Of a stretch of 64,000 nt of DNA, positions 52,656 through 61,993 are shown piece after piece. A program made the position numbers and the translations under genes. Position 1 is the first letter of the stretch. Each line of letters opens with the position of its first letter. Where the stretch lies: NCBI RefSeq assembly GCF_042682785.1, contig NZ_JBHUIB010000012.1, positions 744,001 through 808,000 on the forward strand, read 5' to 3'. Under the pieces are notes generated by a model. The model saw only the letters and a program-made list of their open reading frames with translations, ran no database searches and was not told the origin of the DNA. The stretch comes from Thalassotalea_F euphylliae (lineage in GTDB: Bacteria; Pseudomonadota; Gammaproteobacteria; Enterobacterales; Alteromonadaceae).

Positions 52656-53706
52656 TGAATCACAACAAATGGCGCCAGTAGCTGCTGGTGCGCCAGGCTT
52701 TGATGTAGAAAAGCTCGACGGTGCTGAGAAGGCTGCGATTTTATTATTGAGCTTGTCAGAAGAAGATGCTGCGCAAATATTAAAGCATCTTGAGCCTAAG
52801 CAAGTGCAGCAAGTCGGTATGATCATGGCCGGTATGGATGATTTTACCCAAGAAAAAATTACGGCTGTTCATAAGCTTTTCATTAATGAAATTCAAAATT
52901 TCTCTACCATTGGTTTCCAAAGCGAAGAGTTTGTTCGTAAGGCACTTACGGCAGCACTTGGTGAAGATAAAGCCGGAAACCTTATTGATCAAATCGTCAT
53001 GGGTGGCGGTGCTAAAGGTCTTGATTCATTGAAATGGATGGACTCTAAGCAAGTAGCGAATATTATTCGCAATGAGCATCCTCAGATACAAACCATCGTA
53101 CTTTCTTACTTAGAGCCAGAGCAATCAGCTGAAATTCTGAGCCAGTTCTCAGAAAAAGTCAGACTCGATTTAACTATGCGTATCGCGAACTTAGAAGAAG
53201 TTCAACCTGCAGCACTTCAAGAATTGAATGAGATAATGGAGAAACAGTTTGCAGGTCAAGCTGGTGCGCAAGCTGCTAAGATGGGCGGTCTTAAAGCGGC
53301 TGCGGACATCATGAACTACCTTGATACCAATATTGAAGGTATGTTGATGGATTCAATTCGTGAACATGACGAAGAGATGAGTCAACAAATTCAAGACTTA
53401 ATGTTTGTCTTCGAAAACTTAGCTGATGTCGATGACCGTGGTATTCAAGCGATTCTGAAAGAAGTACAGCAAGATGCATTGATGAAGGCGATAAAAGGTG
53501 CCGATGAAGCGTTGAAAGAAAAAATCCTAGGTAATATGTCAAAACGTGCTGCAGAAATGTTGGCTGATGATCTCGAAGCCATGGGGCCAGTGCGCATTAG
53601 TGAAGTAGAGGCTGCGCAGAAAGAAATATTATCTGTCGCCCGTCGACTTTCTGACGCGGGTGAAATTATGCTTGGTGGCGCCGGTGGCGGCGACGAGTTC
53701 CTATAG
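52648..53706 (+). CDS. fliG: flagellar motor switch protein FliG
   Basis: A 352-aa rotor protein that couples the stator to rotation and binds FliF, FliM and the switch. The N-domain has LDGAEKAAILLLSLSEEDAAQIL and the middle domain the EHPQ-type motif NEHPQIQTIVLSYL. The torque helix region is DLMFVFENLADVDDRGIQAIL, with charged residues preserved. The C-terminus ends GGGDEFL. Order and 8-base overlap with fliF are standard. Confidence 0.97.
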   Translation: MSDESQQMAPVAAGAPGFDVEKLDGAEKAAILLLSLSEEDAAQILKHLEPKQVQQVGMIMAGMDDFTQEKITAVHKLFINEIQNFSTIGFQSEEFVRKALTAALGEDKAGNLIDQIVMGGGAKGLDSLKWMDSKQVANIIRNEHPQIQTIVLSYLEPEQSAEILSQFSEKVRLDLTMRIANLEEVQPAALQELNEIMEKQFAGQAGAQAAKMGGLKAAADIMNYLDTNIEGMLMDSIREHDEEMSQQIQDLMFVFENLADVDDRGIQAILKEVQQDALMKAIKGADEALKEKILGNMSKRAAEMLADDLEAMGPVRISEVEAAQKEILSVARRLSDAGEIMLGGAGGGDEFL

Positions 53707-53731
53707 CCTTTAACGCAGTAGTGTAATATCT

Positions 53732-54526
53732 ATGTTTAAAGTGAAGCAAAACAACTTAGGTGTCATTAAGGAAACATTGGAAGAAGACTCTTCGGTGTGG
53801 GAGTTACCTAACGTTGAAAAGGAAGCGACACAAGAAGAACAAGATAAAACTAATGCTTTTGGCAAACCTCGTGGCTGGCGTTATGAGCCACCACCAGAGC
53901 CTGAACCAGAACCAGTACCTTTAACAGCAGAAGAAATCGAAGAAATTCGTCAGGCTGCATATGATGAGGGCTTTTCTGAAGGTAAAGAAGAAGGCTTTGC
54001 CAAAGGGTACGAAGAAGGTAAAGCACAAGGCTATGATGCTGGGCATGAGAGTGGTCAGTCGCAAGGCTTAACCGAGGGTTTAGAGCAGGGCCAAGCACAA
54101 ATTGAAGAGTTGAGCCTGAAGTGGCAAGCACAAATAGAGCAGCTGCATCAGCCTTTGAATAGTGTCGAGAAAAATATAGAGCAGCAACTGCTGCATTTGG
54201 TTGTCCAATTGGCTGAAGCGGTTGTTCACCAGGAAGTTAAAACAAATCCCGATATCTTAATGTCCGCAATTTCTGAGGGCATCAAGGCACTACCAAGCAG
54301 CGAAGCGCAAACCGAAATTTACTTGCACCCTGAAGATATTCACTTAGTTGAAGCTCAGTTTGGTGAAAACTACATCCAAGAAAGTGCCTGGCGATTGCTA
54401 CCAGCTCCTCAGCTTCAACCGGGCAGTTGCCAAATAGAAAACAGTACATCAAGTATTGATTTATCAATGAAAACCCGTCTTAAGCAGGTTATGGAATCAT
54501 TTTTGCAGGAAGCACTACATAAGTAG
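53732..54526 (+). CDS. fliH: flagellar export ATPase regulator FliH
   Basis: A 264-aa peripheral protein that holds and restrains FliI. The N-terminus is variable, with a Pro/Glu run (EPPPEPEPEPVP). It is followed by the FliH glycine-repeat helix (about 80-125: YDEGFSEGKEEGFAKGYEEGK and later G-x-x-x-G steps). The C-terminal stator-like domain is LLHLVVQLAEAVVHQEVKTNPDILM with the EIYLHPEDIHLVE segment. It lies between fliG and fliI. Confidence 0.93.
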   Translation: MFKVKQNNLGVIKETLEEDSSVWELPNVEKEATQEEQDKTNAFGKPRGWRYEPPPEPEPEPVPLTAEEIEEIRQAAYDEGFSEGKEEGFAKGYEEGKAQGYDAGHESGQSQGLTEGLEQGQAQIEELSLKWQAQIEQLHQPLNSVEKNIEQQLLHLVVQLAEAVVHQEVKTNPDILMSAISEGIKALPSSEAQTEIYLHPEDIHLVEAQFGENYIQESAWRLLPAPQLQPGSCQIENSTSSIDLSMKTRLKQVMESFLQEALHK

Positions 54527-54546
54527 TTACCTGTCAAAAAGTTAAC

Positions 54547-55917
54547 ATGATCGATAGTTCGCGCATTAGTGAGCGGTTACAACAAAGCCAACAATACATT
54601 AATAAATTCAACTCTGCTGTCGCCGGCAGATTAATTCGTGTAGTTGGGTTAACGCTCGAAGCCGTTGGCGTCAAAGCACATGTCGGCAGTCAATGCATAG
54701 TAGAAACATCGCAAGGTGAATTAATTGCCGAAGTTGTTGGCTTTGCTGGCGATAAAACGTACCTGATGCCAGAACAAAGTTTACGTGGTGTGCTGCCTGG
54801 TGCACGAGTTTTACCATTGTCCTCTCGTGCTCAACTCCCACTTTCCATGGAATTACTTGGCCGTGTTATCGACGGTGTTGGAAACCCGCTTGATGGTAAA
54901 GGCCCTGTGGCAAAAGACGAAACATACTTACCTTCCATTGATCCACTTAATCCGCTAGCGCGCCGCGCTATATCTGAACCACTCGATGTTGGTGTGCGCT
55001 CAATCAACGGTTTCATTACGGTTGGCCAGGGTCAGCGTATGGGACTATTCGCAGGTTCAGGTGTTGGTAAAAGTGTATTGTTAGGGATGATGACGAGAGG
55101 GACTAACGCTGACGTAATTGTTGTTGGGCTTGTGGGTGAGCGTGGACGAGAAGTAAAAGAGTTTATTGAAGAAATTCTTGGCGAAGAAGGGCGTGCGCGC
55201 TCTGTTGTCGTTGCAGCACCAGCTGATTGTTCTCCTCTTATGCGATTAAAAGGGTGTGAATCAGCGGTACAAATATCTGAGTACTTTCGCGATCAAGGCC
55301 TTAATGTCTTGCTGTTGTTAGACTCATTGACTCGCTATGCGCAAGCGCAACGTGAGATTGCACTCGCTGTAGGTGAGCCGCCTGCAACAAAAGGCTATCC
55401 ACCGTCAGTATTCTCAAAATTACCTCAACTAGTAGAGCGAGCAGGTAATGGTGGTGAAGGCCAAGGTTCCATTACTGCATTTTATACAGTGTTAACCGAA
55501 GGTGATGATTTACAAGACCCTATCGCTGACGCAGCTAGGGCTATTTTGGATGGGCACATCGTGCTATCTCGTGAGCTTGCAGACAGCGGTCATTATCCAG
55601 CTATTGATGTTGAGGCATCTATATCTCGGGTTATGCCAATGGTGACAAGCCCTGAACATCAAGATTTAGCGAGAGGTCTGAAACAAATTTACTCGTTATA
55701 CCAGCAAAACAAGGATTTGATTGCTATTGGTGCCTACACCAAAGGTAATGATCCAAGAATAGATAATGCGATTAATATGCTGCCTGTTATCAACTTTTAT
55801 CTTCAGCAAAAGATGACGGATGTCATCCCTTATGATCAAAGCTTGGCCCAGTTAAATGAAATTATCGGTGCTGCGCAGGCTCAGAACCAAGCTCCACAAC
55901 AAGCACCACAACAGTAG
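54547..55917 (+). CDS. fliI: flagellum-specific ATPase FliI
   Basis: A 456-aa F1-beta-like ATPase of the flagellar type III export system. Walker A is FAGSGVGKSVLLG near residues 172-184, the catalytic Glu stands in VGLVGERGREVKEF, and Walker B is VLLLLDSLTRYAQAQREIAL. The ATPase signature PAIDVEASISRVMP follows. The N-terminal barrel and C-terminal helices are complete; the tail is Gln/Pro-rich. Confidence 0.97.
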   Translation: MIDSSRISERLQQSQQYINKFNSAVAGRLIRVVGLTLEAVGVKAHVGSQCIVETSQGELIAEVVGFAGDKTYLMPEQSLRGVLPGARVLPLSSRAQLPLSMELLGRVIDGVGNPLDGKGPVAKDETYLPSIDPLNPLARRAISEPLDVGVRSINGFITVGQGQRMGLFAGSGVGKSVLLGMMTRGTNADVIVVGLVGERGREVKEFIEEILGEEGRARSVVVAAPADCSPLMRLKGCESAVQISEYFRDQGLNVLLLLDSLTRYAQAQREIALAVGEPPATKGYPPSVFSKLPQLVERAGNGGEGQGSITAFYTVLTEGDDLQDPIADAARAILDGHIVLSRELADSGHYPAIDVEASISRVMPMVTSPEHQDLARGLKQIYSLYQQNKDLIAIGAYTKGNDPRIDNAINMLPVINFYLQQKMTDVIPYDQSLAQLNEIIGAAQAQNQAPQQAPQQ

Positions 55918-55926
55918 AGGTAAGTT

Positions 55927-56370
55927 ATGTCTATAAAGCAGTTAGATACACTCTATCGTTTTGAAAAAGATAAGGAAATGAAAGCTGCTCAGGCGCTTCA
56001 AGCAGCAGAACTTGACTATCAACAAAATTTAGATCGACTTAAAGGTGTTGGTGAATATCGACTTGAATATATGCGCCGTTTAAGTGAGCGCACTAAACAG
56101 GGGGTCGATAGCTCAACGTTTAACCATTTTCATGCCTTCGTGACAAAGCTCGACCATGCAGGCGAGCAAGTACAAATTGCTATAAAGCAGTCTAAAGCAT
56201 TGATGGAGCAACGCAAACAACAATGGTTAAAACAGCGCCAAAAAGTACAAGCAGTAGAGCATTTGAAGGAAATTCAAATGAAAAAATTGGCTGCTGCTGC
56301 CAACCGACGAGAACAGAATATGTTTGATGAGATAGCAACACAGCAGTTTGTAAGACGAAATATCGCATAG
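55927..56370 (+). CDS. fliJ: flagellar export coiled-coil protein FliJ
   Basis: A 147-aa two-helix coiled-coil protein resembling F1 gamma, which sits in the FliI ring and hands chaperones to the gate. Nearly all helical and highly charged: LDTLYRFEKDKEMKAAQALQAAELDYQQ at the start and REQNMFDEIATQQFVRRNIA at the end. It begins 9 bases after fliI and is the last gene before a new promoter. Confidence 0.92.
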   Translation: MSIKQLDTLYRFEKDKEMKAAQALQAAELDYQQNLDRLKGVGEYRLEYMRRLSERTKQGVDSSTFNHFHAFVTKLDHAGEQVQIAIKQSKALMEQRKQQWLKQRQKVQAVEHLKEIQMKKLAAAANRREQNMFDEIATQQFVRRNIA

Positions 56371-56378
56371 TTTACGCT

Positions 56379-56394
56379 TGGCGTACTTATTGCT
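56379..56394 (+). promoter_or_regulatory. sigma-54-like promoter of fliKLMNOPQR-flhB
   Basis: TGGCGT, ACTTA, TTGCT with GG and GC at the right offset, just after fliJ and 98 bases before fliK. It would split fliE-J from fliK-flhB. Confidence 0.65.
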
Positions 56395-56492
56395 TAACTC
56401 TTATTGTCAGGACGGATAAGCAACGTAAATAGCTAATTTTTGCCGCCTTATCCTTAATTTGAACATTTATTACCGCTAGATTTGGATTCGAT

Positions 56493-58403
56493 ATGTCGCA
56501 AGTTACTTTGCTTTCACTTGATATAGTTTCTAACGCCGAAATTGCCGTAGATTCCACTGGAGTTGACGCTGCAGGAACTGATGCAGCTGGTGGTGACCAG
56601 AAAAGCTTTGCAAAGCTCGTAGATGATCAAATTAAAAAATCACCAAGCAAAGGCACTGAAGATAAGAAAACGGCAACTGAAGAAAGCACTGTCGAGGATT
56701 CCGAAGACTTGTCTGCAATTAAGCAAGTCGTTGACAAAGTGAATCAGGCCAAAGGTGCTGATGCCATCGAAACTGAAACGTCAGATCATTCAGATACTGA
56801 TGAACTCAATCCTAAACATGTAGACGCGCAAAGCGAAAGTAGGCTTGAAGGCGAAGAAGTCTCTCTTATCGATAAAGAACATCTCAAATTTATCCATCTG
56901 TTAGATAAATCTCAACATGTGTTGAGCACAGAAAGCGCTGGCAGCGCTGAAACCGTTCAACGTCAAGATAGAGTTTCGGCAAACAAAGAAGGCGTGGTTG
57001 GCATTGCTGACGATAAAAGAGTCGACATGACATTGCTTAAAAACGTTCAGGCAAAAAACACTGAATCGGCAGCCCAGCCTAGTCATGAAGCTATTATTAA
57101 TAAAAATAGTAGTCCTTCGTTAGAGGCTAGTGGTGATATAAAGGTAAGAGCAGATAGCGTCGACAAAGTGACAAAACAAAATGTGCTTGAGCAATCGATT
57201 AATTTGCAACCCAAAGGCTTAGATCCCGTCAAATCAGACACACTAGAAAAGACAGTTCAGCGAGAAACGTCTCAGTTGCCCGGTGAAAGTAAAGCTTTGG
57301 CGTTAGACACTTCAAAGTTACAAAACACCACACAAGGTGACGATATTTCAAAACGCGTGATGCCAGTTAGTGAAAAAGCAAAGGCTGAAGTTGGTGCCAA
57401 TTCATTGCAAGCTAATAGCGAAGATAGCGGTGAATTAGAAACTAGTGATGAAGCGTTGGTAGAGGTTGTCGCTTCCTCTGTTAGAGCAAAAAGTGAAACG
57501 GCTAAGCCAGTTGTATTTAAAACTGATAGCTCACCAGGAAAAGAGATTAGCTTACAAGCAACAAATGTTAAGCATGAAAATCTGCCTGCAAAGGGGCCAG
57601 AGTTGTCAGATGTTACTGATTCAGGAGAAGTTGAATTAGTAACGCAAGCTCCCCAAGTTCAACCGAATAACAGCAAACCTGTTCAAGTAAATGTGTCGAC
57701 ACAATCGGCTGTAGAAGCAGACCCGATTAGTCAACAGGAATTGACCGACCATGAACAGCAAAGCTTTGAACAGGGGGCAGAACAGCAACTGGTTGAGAAT
57801 AAACCATCAGAACAACAGCAAGTGAAAGCCGCTCATAATCTCTTTGCCGAGCGATTAACATCAGCCTCAGGTCAACAATCAATGCAAACAGAGCGTGAAG
57901 TTGATGATGCTAGTGTGACGCAGCTTGAAGAAGTTGCTGCGCAAGTTGTAGAGCGAAATGTTGCTGTGAAAAAGCAGCAGTTTGTACAAACCGAAACTAT
58001 CAATATTTTCAGGAAAGACTTTGCAAATGCTGTCAAAGAAAAAGTGATGGTAATGGTTAGTCAAAAGTTACAACAAGTCGACATTCAGCTCGACCCACCT
58101 GAACTAGGTAATGTTCATGTGCGCTTGAACTTACAAGGTGAACAGGCGGCAGTGAGTTTTACCGTGCAGAACCAACAAGCGAAGGAAGCTTTTGAACAGC
58201 AAATGGGGAAATTGCGAGACATGCTCAGCGAGAGCGGTGTTGATGTCGGTGACGCAAACGTCTCCCAGCAAGGCGAAGGTCGAGAAGGCGGACAAATGGC
58301 TAACCGACAAAATAGGGGGCAGCAAGAAGATGTAGTGTCTCAGCAACTCCATGTTTCACAACTGATTAATCCTTCGGCAACTGGTATTGATTTCTATGCA
58401 TAA
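56493..58403 (+). CDS. fliK: flagellar hook-length control protein FliK
   Basis: A 636-aa secreted ruler that sets hook length and switches the export gate through FlhB. The long N-terminal part (about 1-500) is low-complexity, rich in Ser, Thr, Glu, Lys and Gln, and poorly conserved as expected. The conserved C-terminal switch domain (about 510-605) holds VDIQLDPPELGNVHVRLNL and AAVSFTVQNQQAKEAFEQQM with LRDMLSESGVDVGDANVS. It is longer than enteric FliK (about 400 aa), which is common in marine gammaproteobacteria. Confidence 0.92.
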   Translation: MSQVTLLSLDIVSNAEIAVDSTGVDAAGTDAAGGDQKSFAKLVDDQIKKSPSKGTEDKKTATEESTVEDSEDLSAIKQVVDKVNQAKGADAIETETSDHSDTDELNPKHVDAQSESRLEGEEVSLIDKEHLKFIHLLDKSQHVLSTESAGSAETVQRQDRVSANKEGVVGIADDKRVDMTLLKNVQAKNTESAAQPSHEAIINKNSSPSLEASGDIKVRADSVDKVTKQNVLEQSINLQPKGLDPVKSDTLEKTVQRETSQLPGESKALALDTSKLQNTTQGDDISKRVMPVSEKAKAEVGANSLQANSEDSGELETSDEALVEVVASSVRAKSETAKPVVFKTDSSPGKEISLQATNVKHENLPAKGPELSDVTDSGEVELVTQAPQVQPNNSKPVQVNVSTQSAVEADPISQQELTDHEQQSFEQGAEQQLVENKPSEQQQVKAAHNLFAERLTSASGQQSMQTEREVDDASVTQLEEVAAQVVERNVAVKKQQFVQTETINIFRKDFANAVKEKVMVMVSQKLQQVDIQLDPPELGNVHVRLNLQGEQAAVSFTVQNQQAKEAFEQQMGKLRDMLSESGVDVGDANVSQQGEGREGGQMANRQNRGQQEDVVSQQLHVSQLINPSATGIDFYA

Positions 58404-58484
58404 ATGTCGAAAAGCCGTTGGCGTAAACGCTTAACAAGGATATAGTTTAATCATACGTAACAATGAAAATCTTTGGGAACAATT

Positions 58485-59030
58485 ATGGCAGATGAAAAAG
58501 ACTTAGAAGTCGACGGTGGTGGCGGTAAAAAGAAAAAAATGATGATCATCATCATTGCCGTTGTTGTCCTGTTGGCGGCTGGCGGTGCAGCATTCTTTTT
58601 CATGGGGGGAGAAGAGGCACCCTCTGATGCAGAAGTCGCAGCAGCATTAGAGTCTGGCGAGGGCGAAGCAAGTGATGCAGCACCTGAAGAAGCGAGCGGG
58701 GCTTCAGCTGGTTCAGCCTTATATGTGCCAATGCCGAGACCTTTTCGATTTAATGTACCGGGCGCGGCACGTGATCGTTTTGTAGAAATTCGTGTTCAGT
58801 TGTTAGTGCGTGGCACAGACAACGAAGAGGAAGCGAAGAAGCACGTACCATTGATAGAGAGCACCCTACTTGGCGTGTTTTCTCTTTCAAATGCTGATGA
58901 CTTAGCAACGAGTGCAGGGAAAGCATCATTAAAGCAAAAAGCGTTAGCTGAAGTGCAAAAAGAAATGACGTCAATTGCAGGCAGTAAAATCGTTGAAAAA
59001 GTGTTGTTCACCGGTTTTGTGATGCAGTAA
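58485..59030 (+). CDS. fliL: flagellar basal body-associated protein FliL
   Basis: A 181-aa single-pass inner membrane protein near the stator. A lysine cluster (GGGGKKKKMM) precedes the transmembrane helix IIIIAVVVLLAAGGAAFFFMG (about 20-42). An acidic Ala/Glu linker and the periplasmic FliL domain follow: VPMPRPFRFNVPGAARDRFVEIRVQLLV and EKVLFTGFVMQ at the end. ATG at 58485 is chosen; a TTG four codons upstream is unlikely. Confidence 0.93.
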   Translation: MADEKDLEVDGGGGKKKKMMIIIIAVVVLLAAGGAAFFFMGGEEAPSDAEVAAALESGEGEASDAAPEEASGASAGSALYVPMPRPFRFNVPGAARDRFVEIRVQLLVRGTDNEEEAKKHVPLIESTLLGVFSLSNADDLATSAGKASLKQKALAEVQKEMTSIAGSKIVEKVLFTGFVMQ

Positions 59031-59054
59031 AGCGAGAGAATAAGGTAATTTCAA

Positions 59055-60122
59055 GTGAGTGACTTACTTTCACAAGACGAAATTGATGCGCTACTCCATG
59101 GCGTCGATGAGGTCGAAGAAGAAGAGATAGTCGAGGAGTTTGAGGCCCAAGAAGGGACCTCTGACTATGACTTCTCGTCACAAGACCGCATTGTTCGTGG
59201 TCGTATGCCTACGCTTGAAATGGTTAACGAGCGATTTGCACGTCATATGCGTATCAGTTTGTTCAACATGATGCGCCGCACAGCAGAAGTTTCTATTAAC
59301 GGTATTCAGATGATCAAGTTTGGTGAGTACGTACATACCTTGTTCGTCCCAACTAGCTTGAATATGGTACGTTTTAGACCATTAAAAGGCACCGCGCTTA
59401 TCACCATGGAAGCGCGCCTTGTTTTCATCTTAGTAGATAATTTCTTTGGTGGCGACGGTCGCTACCATGCGAAGATTGAAGGTCGAGAATTTACACCGAC
59501 CGAACGTCGTATTATTCAAATGCTACTCAAGCTTATTTTTGAAGATTACAAAGAAGCTTGGTCACCGGTTATGGACGTGTCATTTGAGTATTTGGATTCG
59601 GAAGTTAACCCGTCGATGGCCAACATTGTTAGCCCGACAGAAGTTGTCGTAATCAGTTCCTTTCATATTGAACTTGATGGTGGTGGTGGTGATTTCCACG
59701 TCGCACTGCCTTATTCGATGCTAGAACCTATTCGCGAATTACTTGATGCCGGTGTGCAAAGTGATAAAGAAGATACCGACATGCGTTGGTCAAAGGCGCT
59801 TCGTGATGAGATTCTTGATGTACCAGTTGAACTGACAACTAAATTTATTGAGGTCGATTTATCATTACAAAAAGTGATGGACTTGAAAGCGGGCGATATC
59901 ATCCCTGTTGAAATTCCTGACCATGTCACCGTGTTGATTGAAGACTTACCGACATTCCGAGCAAAATTAGGACGTAGCCGTGACAATGTTGCGCTGCAAA
60001 TTGAAGAGAAGATCAAACGTCCAGAATCCGTTAAATCAGAGCTCACCATTCTGACTAAAGGTGGTAAACGTCTTGATAGTGACGCTGAACTTCACTTGTT
60101 AGAAGACGATTTAGAGTATTAA
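59055..60122 (+). CDS. fliM: flagellar motor switch protein FliM
   Basis: A 355-aa C-ring protein that receives CheY-P. The N-terminal CheY-binding peptide LLSQDEIDALLHGV is intact, followed by an acidic linker. The middle domain has LEMVNERFARHMRISLFNMMRR and the GG-loop NFFGGDGRYHAK. The C-terminal SpoA domain (about 250-330) includes GDIIPVEIPDHVTVLIEDLPTFRA. Translation starts at GTG (59055). Confidence 0.97.
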   Translation: MSDLLSQDEIDALLHGVDEVEEEEIVEEFEAQEGTSDYDFSSQDRIVRGRMPTLEMVNERFARHMRISLFNMMRRTAEVSINGIQMIKFGEYVHTLFVPTSLNMVRFRPLKGTALITMEARLVFILVDNFFGGDGRYHAKIEGREFTPTERRIIQMLLKLIFEDYKEAWSPVMDVSFEYLDSEVNPSMANIVSPTEVVVISSFHIELDGGGGDFHVALPYSMLEPIRELLDAGVQSDKEDTDMRWSKALRDEILDVPVELTTKFIEVDLSLQKVMDLKAGDIIPVEIPDHVTVLIEDLPTFRAKLGRSRDNVALQIEEKIKRPESVKSELTILTKGGKRLDSDAELHLLEDDLEY

Positions 60123-60135
60123 AGAAGAGGCAGTT

Positions 60136-60546
60136 ATGAGTACTGAAGATGATGATTTAAGCATGTGGGATGAGGCCTTAAATGAACAGGCTGAAGCTCG
60201 CGAGGCTGCCGACGATGCAGGTGATGCTGAACCCGTTGAGTTGGAAGAATTGGAAGCGCAAGATCCAGCTCTCACAGGTGAAGAAAAGCGTAAGCTTGAT
60301 GCTATTTTAGATATTCCTGTGACCATATCTATGGAAGTAGGCCGCTCCAATATTAGTATTAGAAACCTGTTGCAACTGAACCAAGGTTCGGTAGTAGAAC
60401 TCGACCGAGTAGCCGGCGAAGCACTTGATGTACTTGTTAATGGTACACTTATCGCACATGGTGAAGTGGTTGTCGTTAATGACAAATTTGGTATTCGATT
60501 GACTGATGTTATCAGCCAGGTAGAGCGTATCAAAAAGCTTAAATAA
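60136..60546 (+). CDS. fliN: flagellar motor switch protein FliN
   Basis: A 136-aa C-ring protein. The acidic N-terminal half (LSMWDEALNEQAEAREAADDAGD) precedes the SpoA domain with LDIPVTISMEVGRSNISIRNLL, GSVVELDRVAGEALDVLVNG and GEVVVVNDKFGIRLTDVI. AAGAGGC lies upstream of the ATG. It lies 13 bases after fliM and 4 bases before fliO. Confidence 0.97.
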   Translation: MSTEDDDLSMWDEALNEQAEAREAADDAGDAEPVELEELEAQDPALTGEEKRKLDAILDIPVTISMEVGRSNISIRNLLQLNQGSVVELDRVAGEALDVLVNGTLIAHGEVVVVNDKFGIRLTDVISQVERIKKLK

Positions 60547-60550
60547 GGTT

Positions 60551-60964
60551 ATGTCAGTGCAGAGACTCTTGGTTTTTCTTAGTTTAATTGTGACCAGTAC
60601 TACAGTGTTTGGACAAGAGTCGACGCCACAGGTGGGGAAGCATGTGGCTAGTAGCAACATAGACGTATTAAGCATGTTGCTTTCCCTATTAGCTGTTTTA
60701 GCGATGATCGTTGTTGCGGCAATGGTGCTAAAACGCTTTCAAATCGGGCCGCAAGCGACCAAAGGAATGAAAGTTGTCACTTCCTTGCACTTGGGGCCGA
60801 AAGAGCGATTAGTTGTCGTCGAGGTTGATGATAAGCAGTTGTTACTCGGTGTGACTGCTCACAACATTTCTATCTTGCAAACCTTAGAAAACCCTTTAAA
60901 GCCTGCTCAAGCTATCCCAACAGAGTGGGGAAGCCTTTTTACTAGCGTAATAAAAAAACAATGA
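60551..60964 (+). CDS. fliO: flagellar biosynthesis protein FliO
   Basis: A 137-aa membrane protein that helps FliP assemble in the export gate. A signal-like N-terminus (MSVQRLLVFLSLIVTSTTVFGQ) precedes a transmembrane helix near 38-56 (VLSMLLSLLAVLAMIVVAAMVL). The cytoplasmic domain shows MKVVTSLHLGPKERLVVVEVDDKQLLLGVT, the FliO signature. It overlaps fliP by 4 bases (ATGA). Confidence 0.93.
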   Translation: MSVQRLLVFLSLIVTSTTVFGQESTPQVGKHVASSNIDVLSMLLSLLAVLAMIVVAAMVLKRFQIGPQATKGMKVVTSLHLGPKERLVVVEVDDKQLLLGVTAHNISILQTLENPLKPAQAIPTEWGSLFTSVIKKQ

Positions 60965-61719
60965 AATACCCGTTAGTTATTATATTAGCCTTGATGGCCG
61001 TTATGTTTAGTGGTCACGTATTTGCGCAAGAAGAATTAAATCTACCAGCATTGCAGCTGACGACAAATCCTGATGGCTCACAGGAGTATTCAGTTACTCT
61101 GCAAATCCTGATTTTCATGACAGCGTTGAGTTTTATACCTGCTGCTGTAATCATGATGACTTCTTTTACCCGTATAGTGGTGATCATGGCGATTCTTCGC
61201 CAAGCCTTTGGTTTACAACAAACACCATCGAATCAGGTCATTATCGGTATTACCTTGTTTTTGACCATTTTTATTATGACGCCTGTGTACAATCAAATAG
61301 ATGAAGTTGCTATTCAACCTTATCTTGCTGAGCAAATGACGTCGGTCGAAGCTATCAATCAAGCTAAAGTCCCGCTGAGGGCATTTATGCTAGAGCAAAC
61401 ACGGATAAAGGACCTTTCTACATTGGCAGACATGGCTGGTATTGAAAGTGTTGATAGACCAGAAGACTTGCCAATGACAGTAATCGTGCCTGCCTTTGTA
61501 ATCAGCGAGCTAAAAACGGCATTCCAAATTGGGTTTATGTTGTTTATTCCGTTTTTGATTATTGACCTTGTCGTTGCCAGTGTTTTAATGGCAATGGGTA
61601 TGATGATGTTATCGCCAATGATTGTATCACTGCCCTTTAAGTTGATGTTATTTGTACTTGTTGACGGTTGGAACCTCGTCATAGGTACAATAGCTGCAAG
61701 TTATGGTTTGGGGAGTTAG
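60961..61719 (+). CDS. fliP: flagellar export gate protein FliP
   Basis: A 252-aa export gate subunit (five copies per gate). A cleavable signal peptide ends near HVFAQ. Four transmembrane helices follow, with the conserved TSFTRIVVIMAILRQAFGLQQTPSNQVIIG and FLIIDLVVASVLMAMGMMMLSP (PoreP signature). The start overlaps the fliO stop. It is followed by fliQ after 2 bases. Confidence 0.97.
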   Translation: MKYPLVIILALMAVMFSGHVFAQEELNLPALQLTTNPDGSQEYSVTLQILIFMTALSFIPAAVIMMTSFTRIVVIMAILRQAFGLQQTPSNQVIIGITLFLTIFIMTPVYNQIDEVAIQPYLAEQMTSVEAINQAKVPLRAFMLEQTRIKDLSTLADMAGIESVDRPEDLPMTVIVPAFVISELKTAFQIGFMLFIPFLIIDLVVASVLMAMGMMMLSPMIVSLPFKLMLFVLVDGWNLVIGTIAASYGLGS

Positions 61720-61721
61720 CG

Positions 61722-61991
61722 ATGACACCTGAAGTCTTTGTTGATATTTTAAGAGACGCATTATTTCTCGTCATCTTACTTGTCTGTGCGATTATTATTC
61801 CTAGCTTATTGGTTGGTTTAGCCGTCGCTATATTCCAAGCCGCTACCTCTATTAACGAGCAAACACTAAGTTTCTTACCGCGCTTAGTGGTCACTTTATT
61901 TGCGCTAATTGTTGGTGGGCACTGGTTGGTGCAGAAACTGATGGATTACACTATTCGGCTTGTGAACAGCATTCCGAGTGTGGTGAGCTAA
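61722..61991 (+). CDS. fliQ: flagellar export gate protein FliQ
   Basis: An 89-aa gate subunit with two transmembrane helices (FLVILLVCAIIIPSLLVGLAVAIFQ and LVVTLFALIVGGHWLV). The AATSINEQTLSFLPRL loop between them is diagnostic. The ATG at 61722 gives the family's usual 89 aa; the frame is open further upstream only inside fliP. Confidence 0.96.
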   Translation: MTPEVFVDILRDALFLVILLVCAIIIPSLLVGLAVAIFQAATSINEQTLSFLPRLVVTLFALIVGGHWLVQKLMDYTIRLVNSIPSVVS

Positions 61992-61993
61992 CC